Source: Agathobaculum massiliense
GTDB lineage: Bacteria > Bacillota > Clostridia > Oscillospirales > Butyricicoccaceae
NCBI RefSeq assembly: GCF_900291975.1
Contig: NZ_OMPN01000001.1
Coordinates: forward strand, 1,302,001-1,366,000
DNA: 64,000 nt
Reading direction: 5' to 3'
Below are positions 52,665-60,960 of the stretch, one piece after another. The stretch's first letter is position 1. Each line of letters opens with the position of its first letter. The notes beneath the pieces are model-generated. The model was not told where the DNA came from and made no database searches. It was given only the letters and a program-made list of their open reading frames with translations. The translations under genes were made by a program, and so were the position numbers.

Positions 52665-54251
52665 ATGTGTGGAATCGGAGGCTTTGTCGATTACGAACAT
52701 GATACACGCGGCTATGGGCCGGTCGCGGAGCGCATGAAACGCACGCTCGCGCCGCGCGGGCCGGACGCGGAGGGGCAGTTCTGCGATCTGGACGCGATGC
52801 TCGTCCACCGCCGCCTGATCGTTATCGATCCGGACGGTGGCCAGCAGCCCATGACATCGTCCGACGGGAATACTGTCCTGATTTATAACGGAGAGTTATA
52901 TAATACCGAGGATATCCGGCACGAGCTTATCCTGCGCGGCCATCGGTTTGCCGGGCATTCGGATACCGAGGTTGTGCTGCACGCCTTTCTGGAATGGGGT
53001 ACGGATGCATTCCCGCGGCTCAACGGGATTTTTGCTTTCGCCATCTGGCAGAAAGCCGAGCGCCGCCTGACCCTTTGCCGCGACCGGCTGGGCGTCAAGC
53101 CCCTGTTTCTCGCGCATACGGGCGGCGGGCTGGTGTTCGGCTCGACCATCGGTACGGTGCTGTGCCATCCGGAGGTCGAACCTGTGATCGACGAGGACGG
53201 CCTGCGCTCCCTGCTGCTGCTCGGTCCGGCGCGGCCGCCCGCTTCCGGCGTGTTCCGGCAGATCGACTCCCTACTGCCCGGCCACTATGCCATCCTTACC
53301 CCCGAGCATTATACGGACGCCGCATACTGGAAGCTGGAGGCGCATGAGCATCCGGACGACTTGGAGGCCACAATCGAGCGCACGCGGGAGCTGATCTGCG
53401 ACGCGGCGCAGCGCCAGCTCGTATCCGACGTGCCGCTGGCCTGCTTCCTGTCCGGCGGGCTGGATTCCTCCATCCTGTCCATGCTGGCCGCCAGGGACTA
53501 CGCCGCGCGCGGCGAAACCCTGCACACCTGGTCGGTCGATTACCGCGACAACGACAAGTATTTTACAAAAAGCAGCTTCCAACCAAACAGCGACAACGCG
53601 TATATCAAAATGATGGCGGATGCGCTTCATACTGCGCACCATAACGTTGTCATTGAACCGGAGGCGCTGTGCGCCGCGCTTCTGCCCGCGACCGACGCCC
53701 GCGATCTGCCCGGCATGGCGGACGTGGATTCCTCGCTGCTGCTATTCTGTGCGGAGGTGAAAAAAGGCGGCACGACCGTATGCCTTTCCGGAGAGTGCGC
53801 CGACGAGCTGTTCGGCGGCTATCCCTGGTACCACCGCGAGGAGATCCTGTTCGAGGACACGTTCCCGTGGTCCCGATCGGTCGGGCTGCGGCTCGGCCTG
53901 CTCGCACCGGACGTGGTGCGAGATGGGGCGGCGTTCGTCCGCGAGCACTATCTTTCCACCTGCCGCCGCGCAGAAAAGCTGCCCTCGGACAGCAAAAAGG
54001 ACGCGCGCATGCGCGAAATGTTCGTTCTCAATCTGGACTGGTTTATGGCGACCCTGCTGGAAGGCAGCGTTGCGGGAGGATACGGCCGGCGGTATCCGCG
54101 TTGCAGCCGCGCGAAAAGGAAAAGAGGGGCATCCGCCCCTCTTTTTTGTATTCCCGTCAAGGCCTCACCGCAGCCCCGCCGTGATGATCGCCATATAATA
54201 GACTTCCTCCGCGTTGCAGCCGCGGGACAGGTCGTTGATCGGCGCGTTTAA
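52665..54251 (+). pseudogene. asnB: Asparagine synthase (glutamine-hydrolysing), 3'-truncated
   Basis: Starts MCGIGGFVDYEHD at ATG 52665 behind AAGGAGG; Cys2 is the glutaminase nucleophile. Residues 1-190 are the class II glutaminase (IYNGELYNTEDIRHEL, GHSDTEVVLHAFLEWG). The synthetase domain has the PP-loop FLSGGLDSSILSM and LSGECADELFGGYPWYHR. It is normal to about residue 468 (NLDWFMATLLE). The block that should follow, with R(K)DRMSM..LEVRVPFCDH, is absent; instead an arginine-rich frame runs through a terminator. About 130-150 residues are lost, so activity is doubtful. Confidence 0.85.
54121..54148. terminator. Terminator between asnB and pta
   Basis: 11-bp stem AAAAGAGGGGC / GCCCCTCTTTT (54121-54131 with 54136-54146), loop ATCC, T run; also correctly placed for pta on the minus strand. 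Confidence 0.88.
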
Positions 54252-55136
54252 GCCCAGCAGGATCGGCCCATAGGCCTCAAAGCCGCCCAGGCGCTGCGCG
54301 ATCTTGTAGCCGATATTGCCGGCGTTGATATCCGGAAAGATAAAGGTGTTGGCATGTCCCGCCACCGGCAGGCCCTTGCACTTGGTCTGCGCGACCTCGG
54401 GCGATACCGCCGCATCAAACTGCAGCTCTCCCTCGATCATCAGATCGGGACGCGCCTGCTTCGCCGTTTGGGCCGCGCGGCGCATCTTGTCTACATCCTC
54501 GCCTTTTCCCGACCCCTTGGTCGAATAGGACAGGAACGCCACCTGTGGGTCAATGCCGAACAGCTTCGCGCATTCGGCGGTTTCGACTGCGATCTCGGCC
54601 AGTTCATCCTCATCCGGCTTGATATTGATTGCACAGTCCCCCATCGCCAGCAGTTCCGCGCTGCTTCCGCTCCCGCGGGTCAGGATAAAGCACGAGCCGA
54701 CGATCCGGTGTCCCGGCTTGGTACGGATCAGCTGCAGCGCCGGACGCACCGTATCCGCCGTGGAATAGGTCGCACCGCCGAGCAGGCAGTCTGCCACGCC
54801 GAGCTTTACCAGCATGGTGCCGAAATAATTTCCCTTTTGCAGCAGCCCGCGGCATTCCTCAGGCGACAGCTTGCCCTTCCGCAGCTCTACCATTTTATCC
54901 ACCAGCTCGTCCATACGGCGGTAGTGCAGCGGATCGACGATGCGGATATCCGCAATGTCGAAGCCGCCTGCCCGCGCGGCCTGCCGCACCTCCTGTACGT
55001 CCCCGATCAGCAAGGGCTGCAGAATGTCCTCCCGCTTGAGGCGGGAGGCAGCCTCCAGGATACGCGGGTCCGCCCCCTCAGTGAACACCAGCGTGGTATA
55101 ATTCTTTTTCAGTTTTTCGATCAGCTTAGTAAACAT
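54165..55136 (-). CDS. pta: Phosphate acetyltransferase, eut-linked
   Basis: 323 residues, single-domain phosphotransacetylase (the Pta/EutD type, without the N-terminal extension of E. coli Pta). VFTEGADPRILEAASRLKRE at the start, TADTVRPALQLIRTKPG, GDCAINIKPDEDELAEIAVE, LSYSTKGSG and PVAGHANTFIFPDINAGNIG near the active site. Turns acetyl-CoA into acetyl-phosphate. It lies 15 bases after eutQ, so it is the last gene of the eut operon and probably acts as EutD. Confidence 0.92.
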   Translation of the reverse strand: MFTKLIEKLKKNYTTLVFTEGADPRILEAASRLKREDILQPLLIGDVQEVRQAARAGGFDIADIRIVDPLHYRRMDELVDKMVELRKGKLSPEECRGLLQKGNYFGTMLVKLGVADCLLGGATYSTADTVRPALQLIRTKPGHRIVGSCFILTRGSGSSAELLAMGDCAINIKPDEDELAEIAVETAECAKLFGIDPQVAFLSYSTKGSGKGEDVDKMRRAAQTAKQARPDLMIEGELQFDAAVSPEVAQTKCKGLPVAGHANTFIFPDINAGNIGYKIAQRLGGFEAYGPILLGLNAPINDLSRGCNAEEVYYMAIITAGLR

Positions 55137-55151
55137 AACAGCGCCCCTGTC

Positions 55152-55604
55152 TCACCAATCCGCCGGAAATACTGTATAGGCAAATTTCGCATACTGCGGC
55201 GTTGTAAAGTGGATATGGCTACCGCGCGGGATATACAGCACATCCCCTGCGTCGCCGCCTACGGTGCGGCCGTCTATGCGGATCTCCAGCCGCCCCTCCA
55301 GTACAACGTCCCATTCGTCGTAAGTGAGCGTCCATTCAAAATCCGCGCCGTCGCGCAGCTCCATGATGCCGCAGCCGATGCGCGGCGCCTCCTCGAGCGT
55401 CGCCACGTCTTTCAGGCGCACGTCATCGCGCCCCTCAAACGGCTCAAGGCGCACGGTCGGCACGCGCACGCTGAGCACGCCGCTGGGATCTACCGTTTTC
55501 TCAAAGCCGCACCCGCCGCTTTCGCTCTGCGCCGGCTTTTGCCAGCTTGTCTCGGCCAGCACCTTTTCCACAAGGCTGCGAATCAGCTCCTCGTTTACTT
55601 TCAT
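55152..55604 (-). CDS. eutQ: EutQ-like cupin protein
   Basis: 150 residues from ATG 55602-55604 (the ATG two codons earlier touches the GGGGAGG site). N-terminal helix (VNEELIRSLVEKVLAETSW) typical of microcompartment-targeting peptides, then a cupin domain: ELRDGADFEWTLTYDEWDVV, LEGRLEIRIDGRTV and LYIPRGSHIHFTTP. EutQ has been tied to acetate-kinase activity and shell assembly. Consistent with pta next door: acetyl-P to acetate and ATP. Confidence 0.9.
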   Translation of the reverse strand: MKVNEELIRSLVEKVLAETSWQKPAQSESGGCGFEKTVDPSGVLSVRVPTVRLEPFEGRDDVRLKDVATLEEAPRIGCGIMELRDGADFEWTLTYDEWDVVLEGRLEIRIDGRTVGGDAGDVLYIPRGSHIHFTTPQYAKFAYTVFPADW

Positions 55605-55631
55605 CGTCATCCTCCCCTTTCCGCTGCCAGG

Positions 55632-56183
55632 TCACATCAGAGCCTCAAACACCTTGGGCGATGGGCGCGGGATAATGCTTGTGCCGACCAGCAGCTCGGC
55701 CTGCTTCCTGGCGGCGGCCACTGCGGCGCGCACCGCGCCGACATCGCCGGTCAGCGTCACATAGCCCTTGCCGCCGATCGCATAGCCGATGCGCACCTCG
55801 ATCAGCTGCACATCCGCCGCCTTGGCCGCGATATCCGCGCCAATGATGGCGGACGCTACCGAATAATACTCCAAAACGCCGACCGCGCCCGGCCTTTCAA
55901 TCTGCGTGGTCATGCTGATGGCCTGAATCACATCCGCGTGGATGTTGGGGATGGTCAGCGTGTCCACCACGCACTCGCCGCCCCGCTTGATTCCCTCCGT
56001 CATGGAGGCTTTCACGTCCCCTGTTTCGCCCGCGATCAGGATCAGGTATTTGCCCGGACACACCGTGGAGGAGCGGAGCAGCTCCACCGTCGCCGCCTTT
56101 ACCATATAGTCACAGGTTTCGATGCCCCGCGCAATGCTGTTCAGTTCCACCATGCCGATGGCCATCCTGCTGGAAATTCCCAT
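55632..56183 (-). CDS. pduT: Tandem BMC-domain shell protein, PduT-like
   Basis: 183 residues from ATG 56181-56183 (GGAG eight bases ahead; a GTG three codons earlier overlaps the site), the same length as PduT. Two BMC folds: AIGMVELNSIARGIETCDYM and AVGVLEYYSVASAIIGADIA, ending in IIPRPSPKVFEAL. Cys42 in SSTVCPGKYL matches the pore cysteine that holds a 4Fe-4S cluster in PduT. It should therefore conduct electrons across the shell. The PduS-like gene lies immediately upstream, the expected partner. Confidence 0.88.
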   Translation of the reverse strand: MGISSRMAIGMVELNSIARGIETCDYMVKAATVELLRSSTVCPGKYLILIAGETGDVKASMTEGIKRGGECVVDTLTIPNIHADVIQAISMTTQIERPGAVGVLEYYSVASAIIGADIAAKAADVQLIEVRIGYAIGGKGYVTLTGDVGAVRAAVAAARKQAELLVGTSIIPRPSPKVFEALM

Positions 56184-56188
56184 AGTGC

Positions 56189-57538
56189 TCACTCCTTCCG
56201 TCCGCGGATGCGGGCGCCTCTTTCTGTAATTTCCGTCACCACGCCCGAAATACTGGCGTGAATCTGTGCGGACAGGCCTTCCGCCGCCTGCGCCAGCACT
56301 TCGCCCCGCTCGACTGTGTCGCCGGCCTGCTTGACCGAATGCGCCGGCTTGCCGATATGCTGGGAGAACGGCAGGAATACCTCATCCGGCGTAAGAGTCC
56401 GGCAGTCGTGCGCGTGCAGACCGTAATACGCCGACAGCCCCAGCCGGCTGACCAGGCGGTCGGTCGGCGTATGGCGCTGATCGACCTCGGCTCGCGCCTG
56501 CGGCGCGCTGTCCCGCGGCACCTGAAGTCCCTTTTCCCGCAGCCAGCGCTTGACGTATTGGTTGACCTTGCGCGGCGAAAGCTGCATCGGGCAGGCGAAC
56601 ATTTCGCATACGCCGCAGTCGCAGCAGTTGGCTGCCTCGCCGAAAATACGGACGTATGCCGCGTCGTCCGTTACCCCCTGCTCACGCCACAGGTTGCGCA
56701 TAATCAGGTGCGGCCGAATGGCGTGGCCGATCAGGTATCGCGGACACAGGTCGGTACACATCCGGCACTGGATGCAGGCGCTGCGCGCCTGGTGACGGAT
56801 TGTTTCCAGCGGCGTCGCGGCCCGCCGGAACAGATAGTGGTCACGCGGCAGCACAATGATGTTGCCCGTGGTCTTGGTTACGACCGCGCCGCGTATTTCG
56901 TCCGCGCCGGTCAACTGCCTGCCCATCATCGGCCCGCCGAGGATCAGCGCATAGTCCGCGAGCTGCGGCTCGGCCGCGCGCACGCAGTCGATGACCGGCG
57001 TCCCGATCGGTACATGCAGCATAACCGGCTCTTTCACCTCGCCCACGACCGACAGGTATTTATCCACCACCGGCCGTCCCTGCAGCGCGTCGTAAATATT
57101 GAGCATGGTGCCGACGTTGTCCACCACGCAGCCGACATCAAGCGGCAGGCCGCGCTCGGGGACCGAGCGTCCGGTCACCTGCTGCACCATGGTCTGTTCG
57201 TCGCCCGCCGGATAGAACGTACCCATCCGGAAGATCTCGACCGGCGCGGCCGCCGCGCGGATCGCCTCGGACAGCGCGCCGATCTCCTGTTCGTATTTGC
57301 CTTTCAGGGCAATGACCGCGCGGCCTGCGCCCAAATGCTCTTTGACCGCCAGCACCGCCTGGATGATCTGCGGCGCACAGGTGCGGCAAAGGTATTTATC
57401 CGTCTCGATCAGCGGCTCGCACTCGGCCGCGTTGACGATCAGGCACTCCGCCTTGGCGTCCAGCTTGACATGCGTCGGGAATCCGGCGCCGCCCGCGCCG
57501 ACGATGCCGGCCGCCTTGATGGTTTCGGTCAGATTCAT
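56189..57538 (-). CDS. pduS: PduS-like corrin/flavin oxidoreductase (RnfC family)
   Basis: 449 residues. N-terminal RnfC/Complex1_51K part (AAGIVGAGGAGFPTHVKLDA, VNAAECEPLIETDKYL), SLBB region (about 150-250), two 4Fe-4S motifs CIQCRMCTDLCP and CCDCGVCEMFACP, and a C-terminal biotinyl-like sandwich (QAAEGLSAQIHASISGVVTE). PduS reduces cob(II)alamin for the adenosyltransferase or moves electrons through PduT. Its presence with eutT suggests cofactor repair for the B12-dependent ammonia-lyase. The pduT start lies 5 bases beyond its stop. Confidence 0.9.
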   Translation of the reverse strand: MNLTETIKAAGIVGAGGAGFPTHVKLDAKAECLIVNAAECEPLIETDKYLCRTCAPQIIQAVLAVKEHLGAGRAVIALKGKYEQEIGALSEAIRAAAAPVEIFRMGTFYPAGDEQTMVQQVTGRSVPERGLPLDVGCVVDNVGTMLNIYDALQGRPVVDKYLSVVGEVKEPVMLHVPIGTPVIDCVRAAEPQLADYALILGGPMMGRQLTGADEIRGAVVTKTTGNIIVLPRDHYLFRRAATPLETIRHQARSACIQCRMCTDLCPRYLIGHAIRPHLIMRNLWREQGVTDDAAYVRIFGEAANCCDCGVCEMFACPMQLSPRKVNQYVKRWLREKGLQVPRDSAPQARAEVDQRHTPTDRLVSRLGLSAYYGLHAHDCRTLTPDEVFLPFSQHIGKPAHSVKQAGDTVERGEVLAQAAEGLSAQIHASISGVVTEITERGARIRGRKE

Positions 57539-57840
57539 GGTTTCACCGCTTCCCTTTCCTCCAGAATACCGGGGTCGAACTCCTGATCGTCCACAATGCC
57601 GACCACGGTCGCGTCCACCGGCACCGACATATCGCCCGCCGCGCTGCGTGCCGAGCTTCCGCCGACGATGATGACCGTCTCCCCCATGCCCGCGCCGATC
57701 ATATCGGCGGCCACGATGGGCGCGCGGTCCGGCGAGCCGTCCAGGATGTTGACCGGCTGCACGATCAGCAGCTTATAGCCCGCCAGCCGTTCCTCCTTGC
57801 GGGTGGCCCAGATATTCCCGATCACTTTGGCAATTTTCAT
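57535..57840 (-). CDS. eutN: EutN/CcmL family shell vertex protein
   Basis: 101 residues. MKIAKVIGNIWATRKEERLA, then KLLIVQPVNI and GETVIIVGGSSARSA, is the BMC-pentamer signature (EutN, PduN, CcmL). Pentamers cap the vertices of the polyhedral shell. GGAGGGGAACCAT precedes the ATG, and the last four bases overlap the pduS start. Confidence 0.95.
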   Translation of the reverse strand: MKIAKVIGNIWATRKEERLAGYKLLIVQPVNILDGSPDRAPIVAADMIGAGMGETVIIVGGSSARSAAGDMSVPVDATVVGIVDDQEFDPGILEEREAVKP

Positions 57841-57901
57841 ATGGTTCCCCTCCTGTCGGGCATACGTTGGCGCGCCGGCGGCTCAGCCCGCGCCGCGGTT
57901 T

Positions 57902-58615
57902 TCAGTCCTGCCCCTTGATAATCGTGATGCCTCTGCCCGCCGCCAGGTCTTTGGCCAGCGCCGTGATGATACAGCCCGCGCCCACGCGGATGCAGGCAAC
58001 GCCCTGCTTTTCCGCGTCGATCAGGTCGCGCTCGGTCAGCACCCGCTTGGCCAGCGTCTTTTCCTTTGCGTTGGACGCCTCCGCAGGCGGCACCTGTAAT
58101 TTCGCCGCGGGCTGCTTTTCGGTCAGCAACTGCCCGACATCGGTCTGCGTGCAGAGAACCGCGCCGCTTGCCTGCAAAAAGTCCAGCTTTTGCTGCAGCA
58201 TCTTATAGTACACCGCTGGTGCCGACTCCCGATACCGGTACAGCTCCACCCCCTCCGCGAGGATATAGACCTTTTTCCCCGCGAGGATGGCCTGCACCGC
58301 CAAACGGGTAAAGGCGCAGTCTCCCACGCCGGAAGCGATCCGGTCCAGCGCGCCGCAGCTCAGGTCGCCGAGCAGCACCGCATCGTAATCCGCCAGCTCC
58401 ACGTCATACTCGCGCTGCAGGGCGCAGTCCACCCGCCATTTCCGGCGGACCGCCTCGCTCTCCAGCACGCTGTGACAGGCCGTGCCGTGCGCCTGTGTCA
58501 GGATCAGCAGGCCCTGCTTGCTCTCAGACGGGTCTGCCTGCTCCGCTCCCTCCAGCTCATGCAGTCTTGCCGTGACCCGCCGCACGATTTCCTCGACCAG
58601 CTCTGTTCGCTCCAT
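57902..58615 (-). CDS. Conserved ethanolamine-utilization hypothetical protein
   Basis: 237 residues. Flavoprotein-like middle (LLILTQAHGTACHSVLESEA, YDAVLLGDLSCGALDRIASG, AGKKVYILAEGVELYRY) and a C-terminal block with VLTERDLIDAEKQGVACIRV and CIITALAKDLAAGRGITII. It matches my memory of the eut_hyp family found in Firmicutes eut operons, function not settled. The N-terminal amphipathic helix (ELVEEIVRRVTARLHEL) resembles encapsulation peptides, so it may sit inside the compartment. 60 bases before eutN. Confidence 0.8.
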   Translation of the reverse strand: MERTELVEEIVRRVTARLHELEGAEQADPSESKQGLLILTQAHGTACHSVLESEAVRRKWRVDCALQREYDVELADYDAVLLGDLSCGALDRIASGVGDCAFTRLAVQAILAGKKVYILAEGVELYRYRESAPAVYYKMLQQKLDFLQASGAVLCTQTDVGQLLTEKQPAAKLQVPPAEASNAKEKTLAKRVLTERDLIDAEKQGVACIRVGAGCIITALAKDLAAGRGITIIKGQD

Positions 58616-58636
58616 GGCTCCCCTCCTTTCCGCTTA

Positions 58637-59452
58637 TCACTTACAGTTCATGGCAATCCCTGCGGGCGTCACCAGAAACGGGTCGGCAGGCTTTACCGTC
58701 CGGATGCCCGTTTCCCGCGCAAAGACCTCTTCGATTCCGGTCAGGCAACAGGTGCCGCCGCACAGGTAGAGTGTTTCCGTTTCTGTTTTATCGACATATC
58801 GTTTTACGATCGCCGCCATTTTTTCCACAACGGGTCTGACCACGGGAAAGATCTCCTTATGACGCGCGTAGTCCTGCTTGATGGACTCAGCCTCCGCGAA
58901 AGGGATATGATAGTTGCCCGCCAGCACCAGGGTCAGATGCGTGCCGCCGGTCGGCTCATCCTCGATGCGGACCACCTTTCCCTCCCGCAGGACGGCCAGG
59001 CCGGTCGTGCCGCCGCCGATATCCACCACCACGCCGTTGTCGATCTGGTAGACCGCGTTCGCAGCGGTCGGCTCATCCAGCACGGCGGTCACTTCAAACC
59101 CCGCGCCCTCGGCCACATACTGATGTGTCCGCGCGCTCGACTCCGTCCCCGCCGGCATGGCGATGGCGCACCGTTCCAGCTCCCTGCCAAGCCGCTGCTC
59201 CAGTCTGCGCTTCAGCTCGCGCACGATCTGCAGCGCGCCGAGGTAATCGACCACCACGCCGTCCCGCAGCACCGAGGCCGCCTGCTTTTCGCACGCCACA
59301 GGATTATCCGCCCCGTCCAGCACGACCAGCACGATATAGGCCGTACCCAGGTCCAGCCCCACCTTCATTTCTCCGTCAGCCGGCGGAAAGGTGGTATGCT
59401 CCGACGCGCTCACGCGGGCCATATAGTCGTTAACGCGCTCCATATCCATCAT
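58637..59452 (-). CDS. eutJ: EutJ, actin/Hsp70-fold protein
   Basis: 271 residues. Actin-like ATPase motifs: VGLDLGTAYIVLVVLDG (phosphate 1), VVDIGGGTTGLAVLREGKVV (phosphate 2) and LYLCGGTCCLTGIEEVF (adenosine). AVLDEPTAANAVYQIDNG is the usual DnaK/EutJ stretch. Without a substrate-binding domain it fits EutJ, a putative chaperone for the ammonia-lyase or its cofactor exchange. Located between eutT and the hypothetical. Confidence 0.92.
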   Translation of the reverse strand: MMDMERVNDYMARVSASEHTTFPPADGEMKVGLDLGTAYIVLVVLDGADNPVACEKQAASVLRDGVVVDYLGALQIVRELKRRLEQRLGRELERCAIAMPAGTESSARTHQYVAEGAGFEVTAVLDEPTAANAVYQIDNGVVVDIGGGTTGLAVLREGKVVRIEDEPTGGTHLTLVLAGNYHIPFAEAESIKQDYARHKEIFPVVRPVVEKMAAIVKRYVDKTETETLYLCGGTCCLTGIEEVFARETGIRTVKPADPFLVTPAGIAMNCK

Positions 59453-59479
59453 TTGTTCCAGCGCTCCTTCCGTTTTCCG

Positions 59480-60259
59480 CTATGCCCCATATTGTCCGGC
59501 CAGATAACGGCACATCATAATGTGCAGCGCGCTGGACATACGGTTTAGTTCTTCGATCAGATCCTCTCTGGTGCATTTCGCGCCCTCGCGAAACGCCAGC
59601 GCCGCCGCGACCTCGGTCTCCCGCACCGCGGCGCGCAGGCTGTTGAGCAGGGCGAAATCGCGCCCCATGGTATACTCGGGCAGCGTCATCGCCTTGACGC
59701 CGAAAAAGCGCTGCGGGTCGTGCGACTGCTCCCGCAGGCCGGCGTGTGTCAGTCCGATCAGCGTTTCCATGGTGAACGGCTCATCGAGCACGTCGCAACG
59801 CATCACCTCGCGCAGCGCGTGCAGCAGGTCGTTCAGGTCCTCCAGCAGCTTTTCGCTGCCTCCGCGTCCGCTGATCTCGGTCTGCGCCAGCACGACAGAC
59901 GCCTGCAGCGCGTCCAGCCTGCCCCGAAACAGGATGCGCGGATGGCTTTTCTGTACCAGTAGGTTGCCCGCGAGGTGCGTCATATGCTCGGGCTTTTCCG
60001 CGTAAAACGCGCCGGTCTCATAGTCAACGAACCTCGCCGCTGCCGTCGGCACAGCCGCGGGCGCCGCCAGCGCGTTTACCACCCCTGCCGAGCAGGGGCT
60101 GGCTTTCCCCTGCCGCTCCTCCGGCACAATCTTGATTTTGCGCGTCTGAAGATACTCGCGCGCTGCCGGCGTCAGCTTCTGCCCCCTGGGTACCACATAG
60201 CTCTCCGGCTCGATCGCGTGCAGCTCATGCCGCAGCGCTGTCTCCGTGATATATTTCAA
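59480..60259 (-). CDS. eutT: EutT, corrinoid adenosyltransferase
   Basis: 259 residues if started at TTG 60257-60259, six bases after GAGGAGGTG. A GTG three codons earlier lies within that site, and the TTG start yields MKYITETALRHE, which matches the beginning of known EutT. Later KLTPAAREYLQTRKIKIV, a linker, and a four-helix region with PEHMTHLAGNLLVQKSHPRI, RGRLDALQASVVLAQTE and TLPEYTMGRDFALLN. Makes adenosylcobalamin for ethanolamine ammonia-lyase. The Cys pair near the enterobacterial metal site is not obvious here. Confidence 0.88.
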   Translation of the reverse strand: MKYITETALRHELHAIEPESYVVPRGQKLTPAAREYLQTRKIKIVPEERQGKASPCSAGVVNALAAPAAVPTAAARFVDYETGAFYAEKPEHMTHLAGNLLVQKSHPRILFRGRLDALQASVVLAQTEISGRGGSEKLLEDLNDLLHALREVMRCDVLDEPFTMETLIGLTHAGLREQSHDPQRFFGVKAMTLPEYTMGRDFALLNSLRAAVRETEVAAALAFREGAKCTREDLIEELNRMSSALHIMMCRYLAGQYGA

Positions 60260-60307
60260 ACGCTTCACCTCCTCAAGGCGGATGGGCTTCTGCCGTACCG
60301 CCGCGCC

Positions 60308-60592
60308 TTATTTGTCCAGAGTCGGCAGGATGTACTCCACTTCCTCATGCGGCCGCGGGATCACATGTACCGAGATCAGATCGCCCACTCGCTCCGCTGC
60401 CGCCGCGCCCGCGTCGGTCGCGGCCTTGACCGCGCCCACATCCCCGCGCACCATCACGGTCACCAGGCCGCCGCCAACGTGTACCTTGCCGATCAGCGTT
60501 ACGTTTGCCGCCTTTACCATTGCATCGGCCGCCTCCACGGATGCGACCAGTCCCTTTGTCTCGATCATGCCGAGTGCCTGCATATTTGCCAT
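60308..60592 (-). CDS. eutM: BMC-H hexameric shell protein, EutM-like copy 2
   Basis: 94 residues. [40 protein letters not shown] with the pore loop HVGGG, and [16 protein letters not shown]. The protein is nearly identical to the next copy (60627-60917); only the ends differ, and the DNA has few silent changes, including long runs without any difference. Main tile of the shell facets. Confidence 0.96.
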   Translation of the reverse strand: MANMQALGMIETKGLVASVEAADAMVKAANVTLIGKVHVGGGLVTVMVRGDVGAVKAATDAGAAAAERVGDLISVHVIPRPHEEVEYILPTLDK

Positions 60593-60626
60593 GTTACCTT
60601 ACTCCTTTTCTGTCGTTTTCCGCTTT

Positions 60627-60917
60627 TTACTGCTTATCCAGCGAGGGCAGAATATACTCCACCTCTTCGTGCGGCCGCGGGATCACATGTACCGAGATCA
60701 GATCGCCCACTCGCTCCGCTGCCGCCGCGCCCGCGTCGGTCGCGGCCTTGACCGCGCCCACGTCCCCGCGCACCATCACGGTCACCAGGCCGCCGCCGAC
60801 ATGTACCTTGCCGATCAGCGTTACGTTTGCCGCCTTTACCATTGCGTCGGCCGCTTCCACGGATGCGACCAGTCCCTTTGTTTCGATCATGCCGAGTGCC
60901 TGTGTCGTCGTTGCCAT
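60627..60917 (-). CDS. eutM: BMC-H hexameric shell protein, EutM-like copy 1
   Basis: 96 residues from ATG 60915-60917, seven bases after AGGAGGA. It differs from copy 2 only in the first few residues (MATTTQALG) and the end (PSLDKQ). The tandem suggests recent duplication or gene conversion, perhaps to raise the dose of the major tile. Pore residues are the same (HVGGG). Confidence 0.96.
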   Translation of the reverse strand: MATTTQALGMIETKGLVASVEAADAMVKAANVTLIGKVHVGGGLVTVMVRGDVGAVKAATDAGAAAAERVGDLISVHVIPRPHEEVEYILPSLDKQ

Positions 60918-60960
60918 AATCAATTCCTCCTAAGCTTTATTGAATGGTTGATGAACCTGT

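Noticed and set aside
54354-56261. 635-codon open frame on the plus strand
   Set aside because: Antisense of pta, eutQ and the pduT-like gene.
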